A stretch of DNA of 64,000 nucleotides from Capnocytophaga ochracea DSM 7271 (GCF_000023285.1 NC_013162.1:62001-126000); one strand, 5' to 3'; counted from the stretch's first letter, positions 1 through 9,217 are shown. The notes: generated by a model not told the origin, from the letters alone. Numbers and translations are program-made.

Positions 1-64
1 CCGGACAAGCACAGAATAAAGATAAAACTAATACAAGAATAGTTATTCTTTTTATATAATTCAT
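1..64 (-). CDS. Start of a lipoprotein gene, cut by the left edge (putative immunity lipoprotein D)
   Basis: Reading leftward from an ATG at 62-64, 21 codons stay open to the edge. They encode a lysine/arginine N-terminus (MNYIKR), a hydrophobic stretch and a lipobox ending in FCAC, so a lipoprotein signal peptide is visible. It begins 12 bases after the stop of the orphan toxin-tip gene at 77-1174. By analogy with the three lipoproteins of the same array it is probably another small lipoprotein that pairs with the adjacent tip. Nothing of the mature protein is in the window, so family membership is inferred from position and signal peptide only. Confidence 0.6.
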   Translation of the reverse strand, partial: MNYIKRITILVLVLSLFCACP

Positions 65-76
65 AACATCTAAAAT

Positions 77-1174
77 TTACATAAAACTTCTACCAAATGA
101 AAAATAGAAAAAATCAGAAAAGTGAAGGGTAAATTTAGACGAATGCCCATTTAGATTAAAATTCCTATTTCTAGGATTCATATATGGTGAAGATGTGTTT
201 TCTTCTTTAAAAGACTTTAAGTCAAAGTAATTCTCACTTCCTTCTGTATATCCTTTTGCTCCGGAACCATAAACTTTATTAAAATATTTTCCTGCCAAAC
301 TATTTGCCATAGTTTCATACCAACGCGAATCGTGTTTCTCAGGCTGTATCCAAGCATCCATAAAACTTGGTATAGCTACGGTTGTCATATACAAAGGCCC
401 CATAATTTGTCCTTGCAGGTAATGTCCATACTCGTGTACAAATAGGTGGTCTCTCCAATCGGCTTTAAAACCTCGAGGCCCCGTTATGTAATTTCCTAAT
501 GTAAAAGCTCCTTTTTTTATGGTTGTTGATACTGCTACAGCTCCATCAAGATGGGTAACATCCAATACATTACCACTTATATTTAATACGTGATTAACAA
601 AATTTCCTAAGAACACTTGTTGAGACTGCCAAGTCCATTTTGATACTACTTGCCAAAAATCACCTGTAAACATACCTCTATCTATTTCAAAAGCCTTTTC
701 TGTTTCTTCATAATCATAATGATGAAAATTCACTCCATGAGTAAAAGTATTTTCAATAATTTCCCACATATAAGTAAGAATAGTTCCTATAAACTCTCCA
801 TTTTGGCCTACATACACCAGTGGGTTATTCAAACAGTACCCATACCTATTAAAGTTTTGAGTGTTAAAAGGGTCTTGTACATAGTTATCGGGTTGTAAGA
901 AACGGTGTAGCGCAGGGTCGTACAACCGCCCATTCATATGGATAAGTCCTACCGTTTGTAGGTGTTCGTGCCCTGTAAAGCCTCTATCTAATAAAGTTAA
1001 ACCTTTTAACACTTTTCCCGCTCCATCTTCTACTTTTATGGGTTGTCCCCAAGCATCAAAGTGTCTGCGCTCGGCTATATTACCATTCTCATCGGTGAGC
1101 ATTACTATAGAACCCAAGTAATCTCTATGTAAGTAATAGAATTTTTGCGCTTCACCGTCCGAAATGAGTATCAC
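77..1174 (-). CDS. Orphan RHS-core fragment fused to a metallopeptidase-like toxin tip (tip 3)
   Basis: 365 residues starting at a GTG (1172-1174) two bases after the preceding lipoprotein stop. Residues 1 to about 120 are nearly identical to the RHS core of the full-length protein at 2990-9217 (YLHRDYLGS, GFTGHEHLQTVGLIHMNGR, RFLQPDNYV). The rest is a variable tip of about 240 residues with a HEYGHY zincin motif at 247-252 and RWYE at 284-287, a likely third zinc ligand. Signal peptide and YD repeats are absent, so it cannot act as a complete secreted RHS toxin. It looks like a displaced or reserve tip that could be recombined onto the main gene. It may be silent, expressed by read-through, or a relic; the sequence does not decide. 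No substrate can be named. Confidence 0.75.
   Translation of the reverse strand: MILISDGEAQKFYYLHRDYLGSIVMLTDENGNIAERRHFDAWGQPIKVEDGAGKVLKGLTLLDRGFTGHEHLQTVGLIHMNGRLYDPALHRFLQPDNYVQDPFNTQNFNRYGYCLNNPLVYVGQNGEFIGTILTYMWEIIENTFTHGVNFHHYDYEETEKAFEIDRGMFTGDFWQVVSKWTWQSQQVFLGNFVNHVLNISGNVLDVTHLDGAVAVSTTIKKGAFTLGNYITGPRGFKADWRDHLFVHEYGHYLQGQIMGPLYMTTVAIPSFMDAWIQPEKHDSRWYETMANSLAGKYFNKVYGSGAKGYTEGSENYFDLKSFKEENTSSPYMNPRNRNFNLNGHSSKFTLHFSDFFYFSFGRSFM
811..1171 (-). repeat. Direct repeat of RHS core, copy in orphan tip gene
   Basis: This 361-base stretch aligns without gaps to 3763-4123 in the full-length RHS gene and is mostly identical by eye. It covers the conserved RHS core just before the variable tip, so it offers homology for exchanging one tip for another. 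Confidence 0.85.
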
Positions 1175-1176
1175 TT

Positions 1177-1629
1177 TTACCTTCCATATTTAGGATACAT
1201 TTTCATTTGTGACATTGCAGGAGTAGGAGGATAGGGGACACGAAACTTCAAAAGTTTACAATCTTCATAACTTAAGTCATAACGCTTTAGTATTTTATAA
1301 TCTCTCCGTACCTCTTCCCAGCTATATTTATTTAAGGTATCAGTACTAAAAATAAAAATTGATAAAGTATCTTTAGGAAAAGATTTAAAATCATCTTGCC
1401 AATCTCCTGTTCCAAATCTACCAGTTTTTAATTTTTCTAATGTATTAGGTTTGTATTTCATAGTTATTAAGGTATCAGGATATAGAAAATCAAATCCTAA
1501 TTTTGCAGGATAAACACTTATAGTATAAGTGCTATTGTTTTCTATATATAAAACATCTTCCCCTTTATCCATATATAATTCACATCCTGAGAAAAATATT
1601 GATATAAGTGTTAAATATAATCTTTTCAT
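1177..1629 (-). CDS. Small lipoprotein, putative immunity protein C of the toxin array
   Basis: 150 residues. The N-terminus has a lipoprotein signal peptide with lipobox FFSGC (Cys at residue 16). The mature part begins with a beta-like segment (VLYIENNSTYTISVY) and carries a central YSWEEVRRDY motif, both shared in degenerate form with the lipoproteins at 2185-2595 and 2616-2987. It lies between tip 2 (4-base overlap with its stop) and tip 3 (2-base gap). No known domain was recognised. Its size, export signal, paralogy and alternation with toxin tips suggest a membrane-anchored immunity protein that neutralises a tip in the periplasm. The function is inferred from context, and which tip it pairs with is unclear. 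Confidence 0.65.
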   Translation of the reverse strand: MKRLYLTLISIFFSGCELYMDKGEDVLYIENNSTYTISVYPAKLGFDFLYPDTLITMKYKPNTLEKLKTGRFGTGDWQDDFKSFPKDTLSIFIFSTDTLNKYSWEEVRRDYKILKRYDLSYEDCKLLKFRVPYPPTPAMSQMKMYPKYGR

Positions 1630-2198
1630 AAGCTCATTTTTTTTCGTTTTCTCGGATATGTATATTTTGGAGGTTCATATAAACTCCAATCTACTCTATT
1701 TCCATAATGTTTATTGAAATATTTATTAGCATTTTTATTAGCATTCATTTCATACCATCTATAGTTATGCTTATAAATTCCATCTTCTTTTTCATCACTC
1801 ATTGCACTAAAAAAACTTGGTATTGCTATATTAAGCATATATGTCAATCCAAATGTTTGGCTATCTATATAGTGCCCATATTCGTGCATAAAAAGAGGGT
1901 GAGTTAATACATATTCGGTAAAATCACCCTCTATTTTACCATTAATGTTTATATTTATAAAGTTTCCTATAGAAATACCATCTTCTTTTTTACTTTTTTC
2001 ATTAATAGAAAAAGTAGCTCCTCCAAGATATTCTACTCTATCTACTTGTCCAAAAATATTTCTAAGTTGAGAAAGATCATTGCCTAAAACAGTCTGTGGA
2101 TGTTCCCAAGTATATCTACTAATTCCCTGCCAAAGTCCTCCCATAAAAGTTCGGTTTTCATCTATGTAGAAATTACCTAAATTTCTAATTGCCATCAT
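1626..2198 (-). CDS. Orphan metallopeptidase-like toxin tip without RHS core (tip 2)
   Basis: 190 residues homologous to the tips at 77-1174 and 2990-9217. HEYGHY lies at 105-110, RWYE at 147-150, and shared blocks include GGLWQGISRYTW near the start and SIGNFI near 76-81. Compared with the other tips it lacks the RHS core and roughly the first 30 tip residues. It begins at an ATGATG overlapping the end of the upstream lipoprotein by 14 bases and has no signal peptide. It is therefore either a truncated relic of an earlier tip or a cassette usable only after recombination. It ends in a basic tail (PRKRKKMSL). The peptidase reading rests on HExxH plus a downstream Glu; activity and substrate are unknown. 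Confidence 0.65.
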   Translation of the reverse strand: MMAIRNLGNFYIDENRTFMGGLWQGISRYTWEHPQTVLGNDLSQLRNIFGQVDRVEYLGGATFSINEKSKKEDGISIGNFINININGKIEGDFTEYVLTHPLFMHEYGHYIDSQTFGLTYMLNIAIPSFFSAMSDEKEDGIYKHNYRWYEMNANKNANKYFNKHYGNRVDWSLYEPPKYTYPRKRKKMSL

Positions 2199-2595
2199 AT
2201 ACTATTTGCCAGTTCATATCTCGAATATCTCTTAAACTTAGGACATATTTTCTATCATAAATATTATTCTGACTTAATTCCTGCCAAGAATATCGCTCAA
2301 TAGTAGAAGCTTTCCAAATAAAAATCACATATTTATAATTTTTATTTAAGAAGTCTCTCTGACGAATTTTTGTGCTATTCTCTGTATGATTAGGTCTCAA
2401 GTAGTTGTTCTTATAAACAGAAGCAAAATTTACTACATTTAATTCCTTATCTGTAGCCCTTATTTGTAGGTATATTCCTTCGGAAAAATTATTAACAATT
2501 AAAAGTTTTCCTAATACTTCTTTATCTATAGTATTTTCTACACACTCTATAAACAACAAAAGAATTAACCCAATTGAATTTTTTTTTATAAACAT
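2185..2595 (-). CDS. Small lipoprotein, putative immunity protein B of the toxin array
   Basis: 136 residues with a hydrophobic N-terminus and a lipobox-like LLFIEC (Cys at residue 18). It is clearly paralogous to the next gene upstream (2616-2987): both share an IxNNxSExIYxQ segment, an IFIWKxSTIxRYSWxE block, the NNIYDxKYxLxLxDxR stretch and a MNWxIVY end. The two lie 20 bases apart and run in the same direction, as expected of a tandem duplication. It is followed immediately by orphan tip 2. No named family was recognised. Immunity against a periplasm-acting tip is inferred from position and from the lipid anchor. Confidence 0.65.
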   Translation of the reverse strand: MFIKKNSIGLILLLFIECVENTIDKEVLGKLLIVNNFSEGIYLQIRATDKELNVVNFASVYKNNYLRPNHTENSTKIRQRDFLNKNYKYVIFIWKASTIERYSWQELSQNNIYDRKYVLSLRDIRDMNWQIVYDGN

Positions 2596-2615
2596 TTTTT
2601 AATTTTAAGATTTTT

Positions 2616-2987
2616 CTATTCATACACAATTATCCAATTCATCTTGCGAAAGTCGTCTAGTGTCAAACTATATTTCTTATCATAGATATTATTTTGCTGT
2701 ATTTCTTTCCAAGAGTAACGTTTTATAGTAGATTCCTTCCATATAAAAAATATAAATCTATAATTCTTCTCATCTTCATATACAGGCACTTTATCTCCTC
2801 TAGATTTACTTTCTATAAATAATTCAGGATATAAATAAATTGAAGATGTTAAATATTCTGTATTACTTCCTTGAAAATATATCCGTTCAGAAGAATTATT
2901 AAATATGTAAAACTCTCCTAATTTATCATTCTTAAAGGGACAACCTAAAAATAGTATACATATAATTATTAACAATGTCTTTTCCAT
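2616..2987 (-). CDS. Small lipoprotein, putative cognate immunity protein A of the RHS toxin
   Basis: 123 residues, starting two bases after the stop of the 2075-residue RHS protein, the position where the immunity gene of a polymorphic toxin normally sits. Signal peptide with lipobox LFLGC (Cys at 16). The mature part has the FYIFNNSSERIYFQ and RYSWKEIQQNNIYDKKY segments shared with the lipoproteins at 2185-2595 and, more weakly, 1177-1629. Lipid anchoring would place it in the periplasm or at a membrane, so the toxin tip it opposes probably acts outside the cytoplasm. No database family was recognised; the assignment comes from context. Confidence 0.7.
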   Translation of the reverse strand: MEKTLLIIICILFLGCPFKNDKLGEFYIFNNSSERIYFQGSNTEYLTSSIYLYPELFIESKSRGDKVPVYEDEKNYRFIFFIWKESTIKRYSWKEIQQNNIYDKKYSLTLDDFRKMNWIIVYE

Positions 2988-2989
2988 AT

Positions 2990-5900
2990 CTAAAATATTA
3001 ATTTTAATACTGTACTAATTACAATAGGGGTTAAAATAGGAACTGCTACATCCCAACCTGTAAAACGAGCTCCATCAATAGGATTCCCTTTGCTACCTTG
3101 GTAAGAAGATCCTAATCTTGGATTTATGTAGGGAGACCATTTTCCATTCACAAAAGATTCCTTATCAAAAAAGTCAGAACTTCCTTTCTTATATCCTTTT
3201 GCGCCAGAGCCATATAATCTATCAAAATGCTCTGCTCCCATTTTGCTGGCTTGTACCTCAAACCAACGTGTACTATGATCTGAACCTCCTATTTTTTGAG
3301 TACTTGCTAAACTTGTGGTAGCTACAATAGGCAAATAAAAAGCTCCAAAGTATTGGCTTTGTATATAGTGTCCATATTCGTGCACAAATAAATGGTCTCT
3401 CCAATCTGCTTTAAAATTATCCGGTCCAAAAATATAGTTTCCAATAGTAAATGCTCTCCCTTCTGAATTTACGCCACTCAATGCTACAGCACCATCTAAA
3501 TGTGAAACACCATTCACCAACCCCCAACGGTTAAGTTCTTGTCCTAAGAAGTTACCTGCAAGCGTATTTACAGCTCCCCAAGTCCACTTGTTCAATATCT
3601 GCCCAAAATCACCTGTAAACATACCTTTGTCTATTTCCCACGCTCTTTCCGTTTTTTCATAACTATAATGATGAAAATTAACTCCGTGAGTAAAAACATT
3701 TTCAACTGTTTCCCACATATGCGTAAAGATAGTTCCTAATAGAAACTCCCCATTCTCATCCACATACACCAGTGGGTTGTTCAAACAGTACCCATATCTA
3801 TTAAAATTTTGAGTATTAAAAGGGTCTTGTACATAGTTATCGGGTTGTAAGAAACGGTGTAACGCAGGGTCGTACAACCGTCCATTCATATGGATAAGTC
3901 CTACCGTTTGCAGGTGTTCGTGCCCTGTAAAACCTCTATCTAATAAAGTTAAACCTTGTAACACTTTTCCCGCTCCATCTTCTACTTTTATGGGTTGTCC
4001 CCAAGGGTCAAAATGGCTTCTTTCAGCTATATTGCCGTTCTCATCAGTGAGCATTACAATACTTCCCAGATAGTCGCGGTGTAGGTAATAGAGTTTTGAG
4101 GTTTCTCCGTCCGAAATGAGTATAGCAGGAGCACTATAGGCATCACCGCCTAAGTAAAATATAAACTTGGTGCTGTTATCGGTTTTGTTACATACTATCT
4201 CTACACTACCGTCGTGGCTGTAGTGTTTAAGCATTGGGCGTTTGGCTTTTTCTACTTCGGCATTGCCATAATAGCAATGTGAACGTTCACCAAAGGCGTT
4301 GTATTCATAGCTTATTCGCTCTTTATCCTTTACATATATCTGCTCTGGGGCTTTAAAAGCGTTATACCTTACAGTGGGCAGTGGGTGTTTTTCTAAATAC
4401 GTCTCACCTGCTTCATTAGTAGTGAGTTTTTGCTGTTGGTAGCCATTGCGTGTGTATTCATAGGTACCTATGGCACTGTTTTCGGTAATGCGACCCCGTT
4501 CGTCGTATTGGTGGGTGGCATTGCCCCAGCGGGTGAGGCGGTCGGTGGTGTCATACGCAAATTCTTCTTTTTGGTTATAAAAACTATAAGTACGATGATT
4601 CAGCAGTCCTCGTTGTGGGTTGAAATCGTATTGCAATACGTTCAGCGGAGTATCTTCCCGTTGTACAGTTTGCATTTTAGGAAAATGACTGTTGTACTGG
4701 AAATTCTCTTGGGTCTTTCCTTTGTGAAGGCTCAGCGGTTGTCCGTATTCGTTACTTGCGCTCAGTTTCCAAAGGGTCGCTCCGCTGGCTGTTTTCATTT
4801 CTATGAGTTCCCCATTCTCGTAGCGGTATTGCACGGCACTGCTCACACGCTTGCCTGCCGTTTGGGCGGTAGTGGTTTCTTGTTGTACACGTCCAAAGGC
4901 ATCATAAGTATAGTTTTTAGTAAATACCGCTTGCGGGTTGGTTTCGGTAGTTTGAACCAATTGTTTGAGTCCGTTATACTCATAGCGGTAACTGTCGTTA
5001 TTGCCGTCTTTGTTTTGGTTGTCTATTTGGGTGAGCAGTTTGTCGGCGTTATAAGTATAGCGTATGTGCATATCGGTATAATCGCCCGTAATATGTTTTT
5101 CACTCAGGCGGTCGGTACCTTGTTCATAGCTAAAGGTGGTCTTACCCTTAGGGGTCGTTTCTTCGGTGAGGTTACCCCACGTGTCGTATTGATAGGTATA
5201 TCGCCCTGCCGAAGGGTCGGTAAGGCTTGTTTTGCGTCCCCAGCCGTCTTGGGTTATCTTTTGTATGGCACCTCCATAGTCGGCTGTTTTTAAGCTACCA
5301 TTGGCAAAGTAGCTATAGCGCACAGTACCGCCCGTATCTTGGTGTTCTACAATGTTACCTTGGGCATCGCGGGTGCTTATCACTTGTTGCTGTCCGTCAT
5401 CAGCGGTAGTTTTGAGTTTGTCGTAGGTAAAACGGGTTATTTTACCTTCGGGACTGGTGATAGTGGTAGGTCGTCCATATACATCGTATTCTGTCCTCTT
5501 CGCCTTTTGAGAAGCACCTCCTGGGTGAGGGGCACTCACGCTCATTAGTTGCCCTATACCGTCGTACTCGTAGCTAACCGCATAGTGGTTGTTAAAAGCA
5601 TCGTTACTCTCTTTTTCTAACAACCAGCCTAAAGTGTTATAGCTCTCTGCACTGTAAGCACCTTCTTCGTTCTCGGTAATGTTCTTAAAAATACTTCCGT
5701 CAAAGCTATAGCGCATCGTGGTTTTCTTGCCTAAGAAATTCGTGGTTTGGGTAGGTCTACCCCAAAGGTCATAGGCGTAAAGAGTACTTTGTCCTAATGG
5801 AGTCGTTTCGCTTTCCAGCAGACCTCTATTGTTATAGCTAAACTTGGTTACCTGTCCTTCGTGGTCGGTATGAGCTGTTACAAAACGGTGGCTTGGGTCA

Positions 5901-8900
5901 TAGGTATAGCGTTCGGTACGTTGTTGTCCGTCTTCAGCAGTGGCAGTTTGTTCTATTACGTTGCCGTACTCATCATAACCATAAGAAGTAGTACGCCAAC
6001 CCGTACCATTGCCTTGGGTTTTATGGGTAGTGAGCAAACCTTTCTCATAAGCAAAAGTTTCAGCGGTGCTAAAACTATCGCCTGACAAGGTGGTGGTCGT
6101 CTCTTTCTGTTGAGGTAAGCCTGAAAAATACGGACTCTCGCTCTTTGGTAAATAGCTCACGCGCGTACTTTGGCTATAGCCGTCCGTTTGGGTGCGTTGT
6201 TCCGTGAGGTTACCGTCCGCATCATAACTAAAATTATTGGTAGTCGTTAGTCCCGAAAGTTTATCTTCAGTGGTTTGCTGGGTAAGTTGTAGTTTAAAGA
6301 CCTTGCTAGGACTAAGGTCATTGTATTGGTAAATGGTATGCTGTATATTTTGTTCTTTAAGTGTTGATTCTATAATATCATACCGCATTCCTTCTAAGGT
6401 GTATTCTTCTGTCAAAGCTCCTCTTAAATGTGGGTTCATCACTTTATGCTGGTATAAAGTTTTCCCTAATCCATATTGGTCATTAGGCTCATACCAATCT
6501 GTACTTCCAATACCCGAAAAACCAAGAAAACCTAACCCCTGCATATGGCTAACAGCATTATAATAAGCAAACCTACGCTCTGCTTTAGGAATTTTTATAC
6601 CTTCTCGTTCTAATTTAGCAACTAATCCTATAGAACGTATATTGCTAATAGTCATATAAGGATATCTTTCAGTTTCTTGTTTGCCATAGTAAACTGACAT
6701 ATCCTTCCCTTTATTAGAAACAGTAGCCATTGGTTGATAGGTAACTGAGTAGTTTGTCTCTCCATTATTCACCTTTCTCAATAACATATCTTCTCTATTG
6801 TTTTCATATAAAGAGTAGTTCCTAATCTTATTTCCTGAAAAGAGTGAGATATCTATGATCCTATCGCGCTCATCAACTGACGAGAATATGATATGAGGTC
6901 TTGCCTGATTTCCTCCTTCCAAAGCAAGAGTTTTTCCTTTTTTCTTAAAAGAAAGCCTCCCTACCTCAAATACATTCGCAAACACATTAAAAGTACTTAC
7001 TATTTCGTCTCCTTTGTGATCTATTAGAGTATAATATTGTATAATATCAGTCTTTCCATCACTGTTAATATCAATAGGTATAAGGCTATAGCTATGCTTA
7101 TGATAGCCATAGGTTGTATGAAAAATTTTTCTACGAACTATAACTTTTTCTACATATAGTTTATTAAAAGTAAAGTCAAAATATTGTTCTAAAGGAAAAA
7201 AACGTATCCCTTCATTAACTAATAACTCAAATCGATTACTCCTATCAGCAGTAGGAAGCAGAAAGTCTATTTTTCCATCTCCATTAAAATCACCAGCTAT
7301 AGGGTGAAACTCATCTACTTTTATATAGGGACTGTGATACTGATTGATAAGCTTTAAGTCATAAGGATAAGGCTTTGTTATTTCATATATGTACATTGCT
7401 CCTTTAGTAATGACAATAATATCGGTTTTCCCATTACCATTTACATCCATTGTCCAAACTAAATCACCTTTTTGTAAATATACATATCCTATTTTCTTAG
7501 TGTGGCTATTATATCTTAGTTCTTGATTTAAATCTATAAGATGAACTCCTCCCCCTACATCTCTATATTCACAAGTACATATCGTTTCTCTTTGTTCTAC
7601 CAACCTTTTCATACGTGACTCACATATTTTAAAAGGATATTCAATCGCTATAATATTAGTAAGCCCATCGCCAGTAAAGTCTCCCGATACTAATTTGAAA
7701 TCTTTATTGTATAAGTCATAAGTTATAGGAGGTACGGGGCGAACATCGCTCGCAAAACCTCTACAATGCTCTTCTTCATTAGGATAAGCAGGAAAATAGA
7801 AACGTATTGGCTCCTTAGGAATTAAAGAGTTTGTCCCTCTTATATAAGGTCTTAGTAATATCCTGTTTTCTTCATACTGGGCAGTTACAATGCCTTGCCC
7901 CTTAGAAATACTAGAAACAAGCATATCTTTTTTAAGAATCTTCACAGGAAATAGTTCCTTAAAAGTGTGTCCCATATCAACCTCTATAGGAGAGTATAAA
8001 GGTGTTCTTCTATATTCCTCAAAAATATATAAATCTCTGTTAGCTCTTTCTCCTGTAGTAGGATATAGTACAAAATCGGTATAATTATCGCCATTAAGGT
8101 CAAGAGGCACAACAGTAGAATTAACATTGTTTACCTGTGATATTGTTGTTTGCCCTATAGCACCTTTATTTATTTTAAACTCTTCATTAGGGTTTACGGT
8201 ATCCCAGTATTGAAAAATTATTGGAGTGCGTTTTTCTCCTTCTACACCTTCCTCTACTGATACCAATCGATTATAATCTAAACTATTAACGTTGTATTTC
8301 AGTTCATAATCTCTATAAGGGGTATTATTGTCAGTTACAATAATAGCCGATAATATCTTATCGTTTATAGACGCTATACCTCCTACATAGGCATTCTCTG
8401 TACGATTACGAGCTATATATTTAAAACTAACCGTATGAAGCGCATTGTCCTTTCCTCCATATTCAATACGGCTTATAACCATATGGTTATTTTCTATGGT
8501 GTAATAATACTCAATGCTTATCCCTTGTGCATTCTCCCAATGAGAAAGTGCATATTCCAATACACTTTGTGCTCTATTTCCCTTGTGATTTCTTCCATAA
8601 TACGCTTTAGAGCCATCAGGGTAAAGTACCTCAAAGTAATCAGGTCCAAAAGCCACGTTCTTGCTCTTGCCCACTGCCTTAATACGTACTTGCGAGAAAG
8701 TTTCAGTCTCGTACACCGATCCACTCTCGCCGTGTTTGCCTTCTTTCAGCATCAATCGCTGTCCGTCCAACGCAAACTGGTCTGTTTCCGTAAGGTTTAC
8801 TTCGGTAATGTTGTCGTTGTGATACATTGTGCTCCCCACTCTGCTTATCACCGAAAGCCCCGCTAAGTGCCAACCGTAACCCGCAATGCCGTTACCACTC

Positions 8901-9217
8901 TGGCTATTGTAGGTCAATGCCAACGTAGGTGCTACACCTCCTATGCCTTTAGGTACCACAATAGGCACGGTATACACTGCAGCACCTGTGCCTGATACAC
9001 TCAGTTCACCCGTAGTCAAGCCCACAGTATTAGCACCTCCTCCTCTTGCGGTAATACTGCTCCCCGAAGAAAGCATTGTTTCTGTAGGAGTATAAGTATT
9101 GCCTTCACTGAAAGATTCCCACGGAATAGTTCTATAGGGTAATTCTTCTTGTGAAAAGCAAACTAACGTATAACAAACAGATAGTAATAATAACAACTTT
9201 TTCATATGCTTAATCAT
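2990..9217 (-). CDS. Secreted SpvB/FG-GAP/YD-repeat RHS toxin with metallopeptidase-like C-terminal tip
   Basis: 2075 residues. A signal peptide (MKKLLLLLSVCYTLVCFSQ, from Met5) precedes an SpvB-type region at about 60-350, with AVYTVPIVVPKG and LTYNSQSGNGIAGYGW. Five FG-GAP/VCBS-like calcium motifs follow, including DLNGDNYTD, DFNGDGKID and DINSDGKTD, then many YD repeats (YDxxGN, YDxWGN) to about 1690. The RHS core lies at about 1705-1825 (HRDYLGSIVMLTDENGN, NPLVYVDENGEF), and a variable tip occupies about 1826-2075. The tip carries HEYGHY at 1946-1951 and RWFE at 1984-1987, and ends in a hydrophobic segment. This is the architecture of TcB/TcC-like and RHS polymorphic toxins, where the YD shell encloses the tip. 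No T9SS sorting domain is seen on this protein, but one is on the protein encoded just upstream. Base composition is mosaic, with the YD part richer in G+C than the flanks. Met1 is four residues upstream of Met5; either start is possible. Confidence 0.85.
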   Translation of the reverse strand: MIKHMKKLLLLLSVCYTLVCFSQEELPYRTIPWESFSEGNTYTPTETMLSSGSSITARGGGANTVGLTTGELSVSGTGAAVYTVPIVVPKGIGGVAPTLALTYNSQSGNGIAGYGWHLAGLSVISRVGSTMYHNDNITEVNLTETDQFALDGQRLMLKEGKHGESGSVYETETFSQVRIKAVGKSKNVAFGPDYFEVLYPDGSKAYYGRNHKGNRAQSVLEYALSHWENAQGISIEYYYTIENNHMVISRIEYGGKDNALHTVSFKYIARNRTENAYVGGIASINDKILSAIIVTDNNTPYRDYELKYNVNSLDYNRLVSVEEGVEGEKRTPIIFQYWDTVNPNEEFKINKGAIGQTTISQVNNVNSTVVPLDLNGDNYTDFVLYPTTGERANRDLYIFEEYRRTPLYSPIEVDMGHTFKELFPVKILKKDMLVSSISKGQGIVTAQYEENRILLRPYIRGTNSLIPKEPIRFYFPAYPNEEEHCRGFASDVRPVPPITYDLYNKDFKLVSGDFTGDGLTNIIAIEYPFKICESRMKRLVEQRETICTCEYRDVGGGVHLIDLNQELRYNSHTKKIGYVYLQKGDLVWTMDVNGNGKTDIIVITKGAMYIYEITKPYPYDLKLINQYHSPYIKVDEFHPIAGDFNGDGKIDFLLPTADRSNRFELLVNEGIRFFPLEQYFDFTFNKLYVEKVIVRRKIFHTTYGYHKHSYSLIPIDINSDGKTDIIQYYTLIDHKGDEIVSTFNVFANVFEVGRLSFKKKGKTLALEGGNQARPHIIFSSVDERDRIIDISLFSGNKIRNYSLYENNREDMLLRKVNNGETNYSVTYQPMATVSNKGKDMSVYYGKQETERYPYMTISNIRSIGLVAKLEREGIKIPKAERRFAYYNAVSHMQGLGFLGFSGIGSTDWYEPNDQYGLGKTLYQHKVMNPHLRGALTEEYTLEGMRYDIIESTLKEQNIQHTIYQYNDLSPSKVFKLQLTQQTTEDKLSGLTTTNNFSYDADGNLTEQRTQTDGYSQSTRVSYLPKSESPYFSGLPQQKETTTTLSGDSFSTAETFAYEKGLLTTHKTQGNGTGWRTTSYGYDEYGNVIEQTATAEDGQQRTERYTYDPSHRFVTAHTDHEGQVTKFSYNNRGLLESETTPLGQSTLYAYDLWGRPTQTTNFLGKKTTMRYSFDGSIFKNITENEEGAYSAESYNTLGWLLEKESNDAFNNHYAVSYEYDGIGQLMSVSAPHPGGASQKAKRTEYDVYGRPTTITSPEGKITRFTYDKLKTTADDGQQQVISTRDAQGNIVEHQDTGGTVRYSYFANGSLKTADYGGAIQKITQDGWGRKTSLTDPSAGRYTYQYDTWGNLTEETTPKGKTTFSYEQGTDRLSEKHITGDYTDMHIRYTYNADKLLTQIDNQNKDGNNDSYRYEYNGLKQLVQTTETNPQAVFTKNYTYDAFGRVQQETTTAQTAGKRVSSAVQYRYENGELIEMKTASGATLWKLSASNEYGQPLSLHKGKTQENFQYNSHFPKMQTVQREDTPLNVLQYDFNPQRGLLNHRTYSFYNQKEEFAYDTTDRLTRWGNATHQYDERGRITENSAIGTYEYTRNGYQQQKLTTNEAGETYLEKHPLPTVRYNAFKAPEQIYVKDKERISYEYNAFGERSHCYYGNAEVEKAKRPMLKHYSHDGSVEIVCNKTDNSTKFIFYLGGDAYSAPAILISDGETSKLYYLHRDYLGSIVMLTDENGNIAERSHFDPWGQPIKVEDGAGKVLQGLTLLDRGFTGHEHLQTVGLIHMNGRLYDPALHRFLQPDNYVQDPFNTQNFNRYGYCLNNPLVYVDENGEFLLGTIFTHMWETVENVFTHGVNFHHYSYEKTERAWEIDKGMFTGDFGQILNKWTWGAVNTLAGNFLGQELNRWGLVNGVSHLDGAVALSGVNSEGRAFTIGNYIFGPDNFKADWRDHLFVHEYGHYIQSQYFGAFYLPIVATTSLASTQKIGGSDHSTRWFEVQASKMGAEHFDRLYGSGAKGYKKGSSDFFDKESFVNGKWSPYINPRLGSSYQGSKGNPIDGARFTGWDVAVPILTPIVISTVLKLIF
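3763..4123 (-). repeat. Direct repeat of RHS core, copy in full-length gene
   Basis: This is the partner of 811-1171: same length, gap-free, and ending just before the variable tip. Divergence becomes much stronger on the tip side, as expected of a conserved core joined to an exchangeable end. Confidence 0.85.

Noticed and set aside
4430-5293. A 287-codon open frame on the plus strand opposite the RHS gene
   Set aside because: It lies antisense to the YD repeats, whose regular codon pattern keeps the other strand open; no promoter or recognisable protein.
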